A DNA stretch of 39,205 nt from Verrucomicrobiota bacterium. GTDB taxonomy: Bacteria > Verrucomicrobiota > Verrucomicrobiia > Opitutales > Opitutaceae. How positions within the stretch are numbered: the stretch's first letter is position 1; every line of letters begins with the position of its first letter. Below the pieces are notes generated by a model. That model saw only the letters and a list, made by a program, of their open reading frames with translations, was not told where the DNA came from and did no database searches. Location of the stretch: contig JAEZUE010000073.1 in NCBI GenBank assembly GCA_023443455.1, positions 1 to 39,205 of the forward strand, written 5' to 3'. This document shows positions 1 to 7,506 of the stretch, one piece after another. The translations under genes were made by a program, and so were the position numbers.

Positions 1-41
1 AAAGCGGCGAGGATCTCGTCTCGTGTCGCAGGATCGGACAT
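1..41 (-). CDS. 5' end of an unidentified gene (partial)
   Basis: An ATG on the minus strand at 41-39 opens a frame reading MSDPATRDEILAA before the window ends. Only 13 full codons are visible. The short run TRDEILAA resembles the start of the first helix of TetR-family regulators, but 13 residues cannot establish this. The gene is divergent from the acyl-CoA synthetase at 532. It may be a spurious start. Confidence 0.35.
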   Translation of the reverse strand, partial: MSDPATRDEILAA

Positions 42-123
42 GACTGCAGGCTGGCGCCTATACTAAGGTCTGTCACTCTAAATTTAAGACCGACCTCGAT
101 TCTGAAATTGGCCAAACTCCAGG

Positions 124-142
124 GTCCGGTCTCCGACCGGAC
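124..142. repeat. REP-like hairpin, GTCCGGTC family, copy 1
   Basis: A perfect 8-bp inverted repeat: GTCCGGTC (124-131), loop TCC, GACCGGAC (135-142). The same arms recur at 2209-2227 on the other side of the acyl-CoA synthetase gene, with a different loop (ACA). It has no T-tract, so it is not a typical intrinsic terminator. Dispersed identical arms with variable loops suit a REP-type element. Confidence 0.65.
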
Positions 143-174
143 CACCCTGTAGGCCACCGCGCCGAGGTGGCCCC

Positions 175-460
175 GTCCGGCTCACCACGCCGTGGCGCAG
201 GCGTCCCTGCCTGCGTTCTCCGATTCCGCCCGCTCCCCGGCATCGCCCAACACCGCCGGCACGGAGGCCGGCGCCACGCCACTTCCGGCTCACCACGCCG
301 TGGCGCAGGCGTCCCTGCCTGCGTTCTCCAACTCCGCCCGCTCCCCCGCATCGCCCAACACCGCCGGCACGGAGGCCGGCGCCACGTCCCGTCCGGCTCA
401 CCGCGCCGTGGCGCAGGCGTCCCTGCCTGCGTTCTCCGATTCCGCCCGCTCCCCGATTCA
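175..460. repeat. 108-bp tandem repeat built from inverted REP-like hairpins (BIME-like array)
   Basis: Units start near 177, 285 and 393, exactly 108 bp apart; the third is truncated after about 65 bp. Each full unit holds hairpin A, CGCAGGC-GTCCCT-GCCTGCG (196-215, 304-323, 412-431), and hairpin B, CGCCGGC-ACGGAG-GCCGGCG (254-273, 362-381). Read on the minus strand, hairpin B is GTGG + CGCCGGC-CTCCGT-GCCGGCG, the same design as hairpin A, which is also preceded by GTGG, with one base pair swapped (A-T for C-G). The unit is therefore two related REP-like elements head to head. The array fills most of the gene-free 42-531 stretch, where I see no other gene. Confidence 0.8.
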
Positions 461-531
461 CGCCCCTCCACCCCAAAACCCGATTCTTCCGGCTTCACTT
501 CACCACGACGCGGGCAACACTCGGGGCTCCC

Positions 532-2130
532 ATGCAGCCCCCCATCGAAGCCGAACTGACCGCACCCGAGTTCTTCAACTTCGCCACCGACGTCATCGAT
601 CGGTGGGCCCAGACCCGGCCCGATGCCCCCGCCCTCTGGTGGGTCGACGCCGGCACCCGCGCCGAGCGCCAATACTCCTTCCGCGAGATCGCCGAGGAAA
701 GCTGCCGCGCCGCCGACTTCCTGCGCTCCGTCGGCGTGAAACGCGGCGACCGCGTGCTCGTGATGCTGCCGCGCCTGCCCCAGTGGTGGATCTCCATGCT
801 GGGCCTGATCCGGCTCGGCGCAGTGCCCGTGCCGGCCACCCTCCTGCTCTCGCCCCGAGAAGTCCACTACCGCATCGAGACCGCCCAGATCTCCGCCGTC
901 ATCACCAGCGGCGACGGCATCGCCAAGGTCGGCGACTTCGCCGGCACGCGCCTGCTCGTCGAAGCCGCCGCGGTCGACTGGATCGACTTCGACGCCGGCC
1001 TGCGCGCCGCGTCGCCGCAGTTCACCACCGAACCGCTGCGCAGCTCCGATCCCGGCATCGTCTTCTTCACCAGCGCCACGACCGGAGAACCGAAGATGGT
1101 GCTCCACACCCAGGCCAGCTACGCCATCGGACACCGGCTCACCGGCGGCCTCTGGCTCGACCTCGGCCCCGACGATTTGCACTGGAACATCTCCGACCTC
1201 GGCTGGGGCAAGGCCGCGTGGTCCAGTTTCTACGGCCCGTGGCAGATGGGCGCGTGCGTCTTCGCGCTCGACGTGCACGGCAAGTTCGACCCCGCCCTCA
1301 CCCTCGACACCCTCGAGGCGTTCCCGATCACCACCTGCTGCGCCCCGCCCACCGCACTGCGCCTGGTCGTGCGCGAGGATCTGTCCAAACGAAAGTTCCC
1401 GAAGCTGCGCCACTGCGTGACCGCGGGCGAGCCGTTGAATCCGGAGGTCATCAAACTCTGGAAACAGGCCACCGGCCTCGAGATCCACGAGGCCTACGGG
1501 CAGACGGAGACCGTCGTGCAGATCGGCAACTTCCGCTCGCTCGGCTTCCCGATCCGCCCCGGCTCGATGGGCAAGGCCACCCCCGGCATGAACATCTGCC
1601 TCATCGACGACGCGGGCAACGAGGTCGGCCCGGACGTCGAGGGCGAGATCGCCATCCGCGTGAAACCCACCCGCCCGCTCGGCCTGTTCCAGGAGTATTG
1701 GCAGAATCCGGACGAGACCGCCGACAAGTTCCGCGGCGATTTCTATCTCACCGGCGACCGCGCCACCCGCGACGCCGACGGCTATTTCCGGTTCGTCGGC
1801 CGCCGCGACGACGTCATCAAGAGCTCCGGCTACCGCATCGGGCCGTTCGAGGTGGAAAGCGCGCTGGTCGAGCACCCGGCCGTGCTCGATGTCGCCATCG
1901 TCGGCAAGCCCGACCCCGCGCGCGGCCAGATCGTGAAGGCCTTCATCGTGCTGCGCAACGGCACCGCCCCCTCCGACAAGCTGAAGGAAGAACTCCAGCA
2001 GCACTGCAAACGCACGATCGCTCCCTTCAAGTACCCGCGCGAGATCGAGTTCGTCGCCGAGCTGCCGAAGACCACCAGCGGCAAGACCCGCCGCGTCGAG
2101 CTCCGCGCCCGCGACCAAGATCAAAGCTGA
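532..2130 (+). CDS. AMP-forming acyl-CoA synthetase (medium-chain / ACSM-like)
   Basis: A 532-residue ANL-superfamily enzyme that adenylates a carboxylic acid with ATP and transfers it to CoA, in the cytoplasm. Visible motifs are the P-loop-like FTSATTGEPK (residues 179-188, with Ala where TSGTTG usually has Gly), AYGQTET (321-327), YLTGD (405-409), the hinge region FVGRRDDVIKSSGYRIG (421-437), and the C-terminal catalytic lysine K518 in LPKTTSGK. Length and the GLWLDLGPDDLHWNISDLGWGK-type region fit medium-chain acyl-CoA synthetases better than acetyl-CoA synthetases (about 650 aa). The ATG at 532 is the first start before the conserved region and has no clear Shine-Dalgarno. No operon partner: hairpin repeats lie on both sides. 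The acyl substrate cannot be told from sequence. Confidence 0.9.
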   Translation: MQPPIEAELTAPEFFNFATDVIDRWAQTRPDAPALWWVDAGTRAERQYSFREIAEESCRAADFLRSVGVKRGDRVLVMLPRLPQWWISMLGLIRLGAVPVPATLLLSPREVHYRIETAQISAVITSGDGIAKVGDFAGTRLLVEAAAVDWIDFDAGLRAASPQFTTEPLRSSDPGIVFFTSATTGEPKMVLHTQASYAIGHRLTGGLWLDLGPDDLHWNISDLGWGKAAWSSFYGPWQMGACVFALDVHGKFDPALTLDTLEAFPITTCCAPPTALRLVVREDLSKRKFPKLRHCVTAGEPLNPEVIKLWKQATGLEIHEAYGQTETVVQIGNFRSLGFPIRPGSMGKATPGMNICLIDDAGNEVGPDVEGEIAIRVKPTRPLGLFQEYWQNPDETADKFRGDFYLTGDRATRDADGYFRFVGRRDDVIKSSGYRIGPFEVESALVEHPAVLDVAIVGKPDPARGQIVKAFIVLRNGTAPSDKLKEELQQHCKRTIAPFKYPREIEFVAELPKTTSGKTRRVELRARDQDQS

Positions 2131-2146
2131 TCGCAGTGCCTCCGAG

Positions 2147-2232
2147 GTAGGACCGGTTCTCCGACCGGTCCCGTTGCGACTCGGTAGCGCGTCGACGTAG
2201 CCGCAGGAGTCCGGTCACAGACCGGACCTACT
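2147..2232. repeat. Inverted pair of REP-like hairpins after the acyl-CoA synthetase gene
   Basis: Two hairpins follow the stop codon at 2130. The first is GGACCGGT-TCTCCG-ACCGGTCC (2150-2171), preceded by GTA. The second is GTCCGGTC-ACA-GACCGGAC (2209-2227), whose minus-strand reading is preceded by GTAG. The pair is head to head, like a REP doublet. Arms of the second are identical to those at 124-142. Either could also act as a 3' mRNA stabiliser for the gene upstream. Confidence 0.65.
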
Positions 2233-2238
2233 GCCGGA

Positions 2239-2262
2239 GTGGCGCAGGCCTCCGTGCCTGCG
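2239..2262. repeat. Solo copy of the GTGGCGC(A/C)GGC hairpin family
   Basis: GTGG followed by CGCAGGC-CTCCGT-GCCTGCG (2243-2262). The arms match hairpin A of the 175-460 array, while the loop CTCCGT matches the minus-strand loop of hairpin B. It links the two hairpin types of that array as one family. It lies 14 bp beyond the stop of the convergent M23 peptidase gene. Confidence 0.65.
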
Positions 2263-2276
2263 AAACCCGCCCCGCC

Positions 2277-3296
2277 TCACCGCAGCGGCCCGAACAGCTT
2301 TTCCAATACGTCGCGCAGATCTTTGCCGATCGTCTCCCGCCCCGGGCGCCCGCGCACCAAAGCGATCGCCCGGTGCGTGACGACCTGCTCCTGGTCCACC
2401 GACACCAGCCGGATCGAACCCGCGCGTTGCCCCGCCAACTGGTCCGCCGTCAACGGCCGCAGCGCCAGCGGCAGCCCCGTCCAGTAGCAGTCGATTTCCC
2501 AACCGGCCACCAGCGAGCCGGGCGGCAAAGCCCCCTTCACGAGCGACGGATAACGATCCACGAAGTCAGGACGCCGCCCGACCGCCACGCGCACCGTGAC
2601 CGCGACCGGCAACGACGCGAGATACTCGCCGATGTCGTTCACCTGCTTCGCGCGAAAACGGTCGAAGAACTCCCGCGGGTCGAAGCCCATCAGGTTCATG
2701 CCGTTCCAGACCTCGTGCAGGTTCGGGCTGCCGAACTTCTGCCGGTTGTACCACGATTGGAACGAATCGGTGACCCGCAGTCCCATCTCGAAGTGCAGAT
2801 GCGCGCGCTCCTTCGGGATCGTGTAGCCGCCGGCGCTGCGCCCCATCACCGCGATGACCTCGCCGCGCCCCACCGCATCGCCCACTTTCAGTCCCGGGCG
2901 GATCGAGCGCAGATGGGCGTAAAGCGAATAGAAGGCCGGCGTCGCCTCCGGGTGCTCGATGACGATGTAGCGACCGAAACTGCTCTCGCCGGCTTTCGGC
3001 GCGATGTGCCGCACCACACCCGCCATCGTCGCATAGACCTCGTCGGTCGCCTCCCCCCGCTCCCGCGCGCAGATCGGCTTCAGGTCGATCCCCTCGTGGA
3101 ACTGGAAACCGTTACTCCGCACGCAGCCGAAAAGGCCCGAGACTGGATCGCCCGACACGGTCGGCTGGACGAATGCCTCGATCGGCTGCCCGTCGAGGTA
3201 CGCCGTGTTCGGCGTCGGCCAAGCCATCTGCAGCCGCGCCTGCGCCACCGCCAGGGCGGCAAAACCGAGAACGAAAATCGCGAGCGGTTTCTTCAC
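2277..3296 (-). CDS. Exported M23-family (LytM/peptidase M23) metallopeptidase
   Basis: A 339-residue predicted cell-wall endopeptidase. An N-terminal signal peptide is clear (residues 1-20, ending AVAQA). The M23 zinc site is complete: H67 and D71 in HEGID, H128 in YAHL, and H166-L-H168 in the HLHFE motif. The C-terminal half (about 180-339) is not a domain I recognise. M23 enzymes cleave peptidoglycan cross-links or act as scaffolds; with all ligands present this one is probably active in the periplasm. The start is GTG at 3296; it gives a full signal peptide. No Shine-Dalgarno is evident. It stands alone and converges with the acyl-CoA synthetase. Family assignment is firm; the physiological target is unknown. 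Confidence 0.88.
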   Translation of the reverse strand: MKKPLAIFVLGFAALAVAQARLQMAWPTPNTAYLDGQPIEAFVQPTVSGDPVSGLFGCVRSNGFQFHEGIDLKPICARERGEATDEVYATMAGVVRHIAPKAGESSFGRYIVIEHPEATPAFYSLYAHLRSIRPGLKVGDAVGRGEVIAVMGRSAGGYTIPKERAHLHFEMGLRVTDSFQSWYNRQKFGSPNLHEVWNGMNLMGFDPREFFDRFRAKQVNDIGEYLASLPVAVTVRVAVGRRPDFVDRYPSLVKGALPPGSLVAGWEIDCYWTGLPLALRPLTADQLAGQRAGSIRLVSVDQEQVVTHRAIALVRGRPGRETIGKDLRDVLEKLFGPLR

Positions 3297-3381
3297 GGCC
3301 GCCGAGACAACGATCCGCCGCCAGCACCGTCAAGCGGCATGCCCAAACTGCGGGCAACGTCCGGTACGAGCCGGGCCATTC

Positions 3382-3510
3382 GGCGCCAGCGTCCGCCACG
3401 TGCAGGCGCAACTCGGCCACGCCTGTTTGAACACCACGCAGAACGACACGCCCGTTTCCATCCACACGCTGAAGGAGATCAACGCCCACGCCCCGGGGCG
3501 GCGCAGTCGC
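3382..3510 (+). pseudogene. Relic of a tyrosine recombinase/integrase C-terminus
   Basis: The translated stretch GASVRHVQAQLGHACLNTTQ, followed by NDTPVSIHTLKEINAHAP, matches the C-terminal end of XerC/D-like phage-type integrases, where the usual form is close to VRHVQxxLGHxxxxTTQIYTxVS. The LGH histidine is kept. The catalytic tyrosine position is Asp (codon 3445-3447) and no recombinase sequence is found upstream; at 3381 the similarity ends abruptly. This is a dead fragment of about 43 codons. It lies directly before the toxin-antitoxin-like pair, which suggests past mobile-element activity here. Confidence 0.65.
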
Positions 3511-3558
3511 TTCCAGATCCCGGCCTTGCGAAGGACGGGGCCTGCCTAACCTGCCCGC

Positions 3559-3786
3559 ATGAATTACTTGGAACGCATCACCTTCAACCCGAACCAGTGC
3601 GGTGGCCGGCCCTGCATCCGGGGGATGCGCATTCGCGTGAAGGACGTGCTCGACCTCGTCGCCGCCGGAATCACCGAGGCGGAAATACTCGCCGACTTCC
3701 CCGACCTCGAGGCGGACGACATCAAGGCGAGTCTGGAGTACGCCGCGGCCCAGCTCGATCACCCCGTGCTTGTCGCCAGCCGGTGA
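3559..3786 (+). CDS. DUF433 family protein, probable antitoxin
   Basis: A 75-residue protein with the DUF433 hallmarks: an N-terminal beta segment (YLERITFNPNQCGGRPCIRG), the conserved CGGRPCIRGMRIRV core, and a small helix-turn-helix-like C-terminal half (VKDVLDLVAAGITEAEILADFP). DUF433 proteins are commonly paired with a DUF5615 PIN-like partner and are thought to act as its antitoxin and repressor. That arrangement is exact here: the stop TGA (3784-3786) overlaps the GTG start of the partner in GTGA, implying translational coupling. The start ATG at 3559 has no strong Shine-Dalgarno. Antitoxin function is inferred from family and pairing. Confidence 0.85.
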   Translation: MNYLERITFNPNQCGGRPCIRGMRIRVKDVLDLVAAGITEAEILADFPDLEADDIKASLEYAAAQLDHPVLVASR

Positions 3787-4112
3787 AGTTTCTGGTCGAT
3801 GCCCAGTTGCCGCCGGCGCTTGCGCGCTGGCTTGCCGAAGCCGGCTGCGACACACAGGCAGTGCGAGAGATCGGCCTACGTGAGGCCGATGACGGTGCGA
3901 TCTGGCGGCACGCCGAGGCCTCGGGCTGCATCATCGTGACCAAGGACGAGGATTTCGCCCAACGTGTGCATGCGACCGAAAACGGCCTGAGTGTCGTGTG
4001 GCTGCGGGTAGGCAATACGTCCAACGCCGCCCTGCGTGCGTGGTTCGTGCCGCGCGTGCCGCAGATCGTGGCCTTGATCGGCCAAGGCACGCGACTGGTG
4101 GAAATTCGGTAG
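3783..4112 (+). CDS. DUF5615 PIN-like protein, probable toxin of the pair
   Basis: A 109-residue protein. The N-terminus KFLVDAQLPPALARWLAEAG carries the first PIN-type aspartate (D6). Further acidic positions lie in READDGAIWRHAEASGCIIVTKDEDFA, with the TKDEDF motif typical of the Mut7-C/DUF5615 group of PIN-like nucleases. The GTG start at 3783 overlaps the DUF433 stop by four bases, and no alternative ATG would keep the first Asp. The partner is a presumed RNase held by DUF433. A strong intrinsic terminator follows at 4138-4169, so the two genes form a closed transcription unit. Toxicity is not demonstrable from sequence. Confidence 0.85.
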   Translation: MKFLVDAQLPPALARWLAEAGCDTQAVREIGLREADDGAIWRHAEASGCIIVTKDEDFAQRVHATENGLSVVWLRVGNTSNAALRAWFVPRVPQIVALIGQGTRLVEIR

Positions 4113-4137
4113 CCGCTTCCTTTTCGCCGCTTTCGAC

Positions 4138-4169
4138 GCCGCGCCCGGTTCTGCCGGGCGCGGCTTTTT
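4138..4169 (+). terminator. Intrinsic terminator of the DUF433/DUF5615 operon
   Basis: An 11-bp perfect GC-rich stem, GCCGCGCCCGG (4138-4148) with CCGGGCGCGGC (4154-4164), loop TTCTG, followed by TTTTT (4165-4169). It begins 25 bp after the stop at 4112. One of the best intrinsic terminators in the window. Confidence 0.92.
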
Positions 4170-4239
4170 GTTGTCCGCTGATCGCGGGCGTCCCGGCGCG
4201 ACTTGGCGTCGCCCGTTTCGCGGTGGCCCGCGGTTACGA

Positions 4240-4935
4240 GTGACCGGCTCCGACGACGCCACGCCCCGCGGCTTCACCGGCCACGAGATGCTCGACGACT
4301 TAGGCCTGGTTCACATGAACGGCCGCATCTACGACGCGCTGCTAGGACGGTTCCTCAGCGCGGACATCGTAGTCCAAAATCCGGCAGATCTGCAGGCGTT
4401 CAATCGGTATAGCTACGTGCTGAATCGGCCGCTAACCTTGGTCGAACCGACGGGATACTTCTGGGCCGAGCTGTGGGCGGGATTCGTTGAAGGCTTCAAA
4501 CAGAATGCGAACGCGCAAGCCGCAGCAGCCGGGGAGCAGGTCAAGGCGCTTGGCCACCAGAACGACGAAGTGGGAAAGCTCGTCGAACAGCGCGCTGCCG
4601 AAGCGGACAATGCCCTCGCTGAAACGACTCAGCGCCATACCGATAGCGGAATTGCCGAGGACGACTCAGTACGAGCTGCTGGCTGTTTTCTGGGAAAGAA
4701 CGCAGGGCCCATCGTAGATCTGCTTACGGCCTACCGCGCCGAACAGCCGCCGGATCGGTGCCGTGGGTGGGTGGTTCCTCCGCCCCGGAAGCCGGAAGCA
4801 CGAGCGAGAAACGGTGCGGAGACCGGACGCCGCTACGGCCGCACGACCAGCTCCACCCTCTGCGATTTCGTGAAATGCCGCCGGGCGAAGTCGCGCAGAT
4901 CCTCGATGGTGACCGCGTCGATACGGGCGTCGTAG
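4240..4935 (+). pseudogene. Orphan Rhs-repeat C-terminal tip (truncated Rhs/YD protein)
   Basis: From about 4258 the frame reads TPRGFTGHEMLDDLGLVHMN, then GRIYDALLGRFLSAD, a gap, and NRYSYVLNRPLTLVEPTGY. This is the hallmark Rhs core end (xGFTGHExLDxxGLxHMNGRxYDxxLGRFLSxD...NRYSYxxNxPLxxxDPxGY). Nothing of the large repeat barrel lies upstream, and a terminator sits at 4138-4169. Past the core, the variable tip (about 4456 onward) holds a hydrophobic FWAELWAGFVEGF and a polar helical segment; I do not recognise a toxin fold. The frame stays open to 4935, overlapping the convergent M16 gene end (4833) by about 100 bp, so the true end is uncertain. Most likely a displaced Rhs tip left by recombination; expression is doubtful. 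Confidence 0.7.
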
Positions 4936-7397
4936 TTCTTCCAGTCGTGGATCGGCAGGCCGTAGGTGGCGTTGAGCGCGGCCTGCATGGCGCGGGCGCC
5001 GTTGGTCTGCAGGCTCATGCGGCGCGCGGCCTTGAGCCGGGTGCGGCAACGCTGCAGCTCCTCCGGGGTGATGCCGCCGGCCTGGACGCGCCGGATCTCG
5101 GCCTCGATCTCGTCGAGCACCTCGCGGGCCTTGTCGGGCGCGGTGCCGGCGTAGAAGCCGAACAACCCGACGCCGACCGCGAGCACGCGCGCCGACCGCA
5201 CGAAATAGGCCAGCCCCTTCTCCTCGCGCACCCGCTCGAACAGGTTCGACGCCATGCCGCTGAAGACTTCGTCGGCCACCTCGGAGACATAGTGGTCGGG
5301 ATGGCGGATGCCGGGACATGGATACGCCTGGAAGACGACCGCCTGCTGCCGCGGCTGGATCTCCTCGTGCACTCCGGCCACCGGCCCGGCGAAGGGCGGC
5401 TCGGCCTCGGGGGCGCGGCCCTTGGGCAGCCTCGCCAGGAGCTTCTTGAGCTTCGGTCCGAGCGTACGCGGGTCGAAGTCGCCGGTGACCGCGAGCACGC
5501 AGTTGCCCGCCACGACGAGGCGTTTGTGCAGGGCCCGGAGCTGCGCCGGCTTCACGGCCTTGAGCCCTTCCTCGGTGCCGTGGCTGTCGACCGCCAAGGG
5601 GTGCTCCCCGAAGAATTTCCGGCGCACGAGCTTGCGCGCGACCGACACGACGTCGTCGGCCTGTTCGGCCAGCGCCGCCAGATGCGCCTCGCGCTCGATC
5701 TCGAGGGTTTCCTTGGCGAAGGCCGGCGCGAGCAGCGCCTCGCCGAGCACGTCGAGCGCGCGGTCGGCGTCGCCGGGCAGCACTTCGACGGTGAGGCCGA
5801 AGGTGTTGTTGCCGGCGAATTCGGAAAACGAGCCGCCGACCTCCTCGACCAGGGCCGCGACTTCCTCGGCGGAGCGTTTGCGGGTGTCCTTGGTGAGCAA
5901 CGTCACCATCAGCGACAGGGCGCCGCGGGCCTCCGGCAGGTCGTGGGTGACGCCGCCCAGGCAGACCAGGCGCAGATGCAGGTTGGGCAGGCGCTTGTCG
6001 GGCAGGAGCAGGAGGCGGGCGCCGTTGGGCAGGCGCTGTTCGGCGAACTCGCCCATCGTGGCGACCGGCGCCGAGGCCGCGGCGGCGGCCACGCCCTCCT
6101 TCGGGCTCATCGAAACCGCGGTGAAACGCTGCGGCACGAAATACTTCTGCGCGACCCGCTTGATGTCGGCGGAGGTCACGCGGGCCAGACGGGAAAAATA
6201 GTGACGGCTGTAGTGGAGATCTCCCACCACGACCTCGGCCAGACCGAGACGCGAGGCCTGGCCGCTCATGGTCTTGCGGGTGTTGATCTCCCCGACGATG
6301 AGCTGGCGGATCGCCTTGCGCAGCAGCACCGGCGAGATGCCGCTGCGGCCGATCCGGGCGATCGCGGCCTGCACGGCGGCGGAGGCGGCGAGGCGCTTGT
6401 CGGCGTCGCAGATCATCGAGATGTAGAACAGGCCGACGGTGCCGGGATTCCACGCGTAGGCCTCGATCGAATGCACGAGGCGCCGCTTCTCGCGCAGCTC
6501 GTGCCAGAGCACGGAGCTGTTGCCGTGCCCGAGCACGGTGCCGAGCAGGTCGAGCACGGGGGTGTCCGGATGGTCGAGACCGGGGATCTGCCAGCCCAGG
6601 CCGGAGCGGGTGATCTGCACGTCCTCGAACAGGTGCGCCTCGCGCGGGGCCAGCGGCACCGCCTCCTCGGGCAGGTAGACCGGCGCGAGCCGCGCGCGCG
6701 GCGCGGGGCCGAAATGCGCCGTGATCTCCGCGAGCAACGCCGCGGGCTCGAAGTGGCCGGCGACGACGAGCACGAGGTTGTTCGGCACGTAACGGGCCTT
6801 GTAGTACGCGAGCAGATCCTCGCGGGTGACGCTCTCGAAGACCTCGCGGTGACCGATGATCGGATGCTGGTAGGGGTGCTGGCGGAAGGCGGTCTCGAAG
6901 AGCGTCTGCCCGAGGCGCTGGTCGGGCTCGTCGAGCGTCATGTCGATCTCGCGCAGGATGACCTGCCGCTCGCGTTCGACCTCGTCGGCCGGGAGCGTGG
7001 AGTGCAGCACGGCGTCGGCGAGCAGGTCGACGGCCACGGCGACGTGTTCGCTCGGGATGTCGATGTAGTAGACGGTGCGGTCGAAGGTGGTGTAGGCGTT
7101 GATGTAGCCGCCGTGGGCCTGCACGGTCGCGGAGATCTCGCGGCCGGCGCGCCGCGCGGTGCCCTTGAAGAGCATGTGCTCGAGATAATGCGACAAGCCG
7201 CCGCCGAGCAGGGTGCCCTCGTGGATGCTGCCGGTCTTCACCCACACCTGCACCGAGCAGAGCGCCGAGGAGTGGTCGGGCTTGAGCAGCACGGTGAGGC
7301 CGTTGGGCAGCACCTGGCGTTGGACCGGCTCGGACCAGAACGGCGTGAGCAGATCGAAATCGGAGGGGCGGCGGGTGCGTTTCTTCGGGGCGGGCAT
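4833..7397 (-). CDS. M16-family zinc peptidase (two-domain, pitrilysin/processing-peptidase type)
   Basis: An M16 peptidase with two fused homologous halves. With start ATG at 7397 it has 854 residues; a longer start at 7484 adds 29 low-complexity residues (Pro/Ala-rich, unlike M16 N-termini). The inverted zinc motif HYLEH is present (H70, E73, H74 in the 854-aa numbering), followed 76 residues later by the third ligand E150 (ILREIDM). The second half (from about residue 460) repeats the fold, contains SFSEFAGNNTFG, and lacks HxxEH, as in the inactive half of such enzymes. No signal peptide is apparent from the short start, so location is uncertain. It may degrade peptides or process exported proteins. 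Its 3' end overlaps the Rhs remnant on the other strand. Confidence 0.9.
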   Translation of the reverse strand: MPAPKKRTRRPSDFDLLTPFWSEPVQRQVLPNGLTVLLKPDHSSALCSVQVWVKTGSIHEGTLLGGGLSHYLEHMLFKGTARRAGREISATVQAHGGYINAYTTFDRTVYYIDIPSEHVAVAVDLLADAVLHSTLPADEVERERQVILREIDMTLDEPDQRLGQTLFETAFRQHPYQHPIIGHREVFESVTREDLLAYYKARYVPNNLVLVVAGHFEPAALLAEITAHFGPAPRARLAPVYLPEEAVPLAPREAHLFEDVQITRSGLGWQIPGLDHPDTPVLDLLGTVLGHGNSSVLWHELREKRRLVHSIEAYAWNPGTVGLFYISMICDADKRLAASAAVQAAIARIGRSGISPVLLRKAIRQLIVGEINTRKTMSGQASRLGLAEVVVGDLHYSRHYFSRLARVTSADIKRVAQKYFVPQRFTAVSMSPKEGVAAAAASAPVATMGEFAEQRLPNGARLLLLPDKRLPNLHLRLVCLGGVTHDLPEARGALSLMVTLLTKDTRKRSAEEVAALVEEVGGSFSEFAGNNTFGLTVEVLPGDADRALDVLGEALLAPAFAKETLEIEREAHLAALAEQADDVVSVARKLVRRKFFGEHPLAVDSHGTEEGLKAVKPAQLRALHKRLVVAGNCVLAVTGDFDPRTLGPKLKKLLARLPKGRAPEAEPPFAGPVAGVHEEIQPRQQAVVFQAYPCPGIRHPDHYVSEVADEVFSGMASNLFERVREEKGLAYFVRSARVLAVGVGLFGFYAGTAPDKAREVLDEIEAEIRRVQAGGITPEELQRCRTRLKAARRMSLQTNGARAMQAALNATYGLPIHDWKNYDARIDAVTIEDLRDFARRHFTKSQRVELVVRP

Positions 7398-7506
7398 GAA
7401 TGGGGCGGTTGCGGAAGGTGGGGCCGGAAGGCCTCGGCCAAGGGCCGGGTCGGGAAAAGAAGGGTGGACCGAGCCGGCGCACACCGCCGCTCCGGTCCGG
7501 GGCGCA

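Noticed and set aside
175..460. CRISPR array
   Set aside because: The 108-bp units are almost identical throughout with no variable spacers, only 2.7 copies exist, and no cas gene is present.
3205..3381. Upstream extension of the recombinase relic
   Set aside because: The frame remains open but similarity to recombinases stops at about 3382, and the earlier part overlaps the M23 gene on the other strand.
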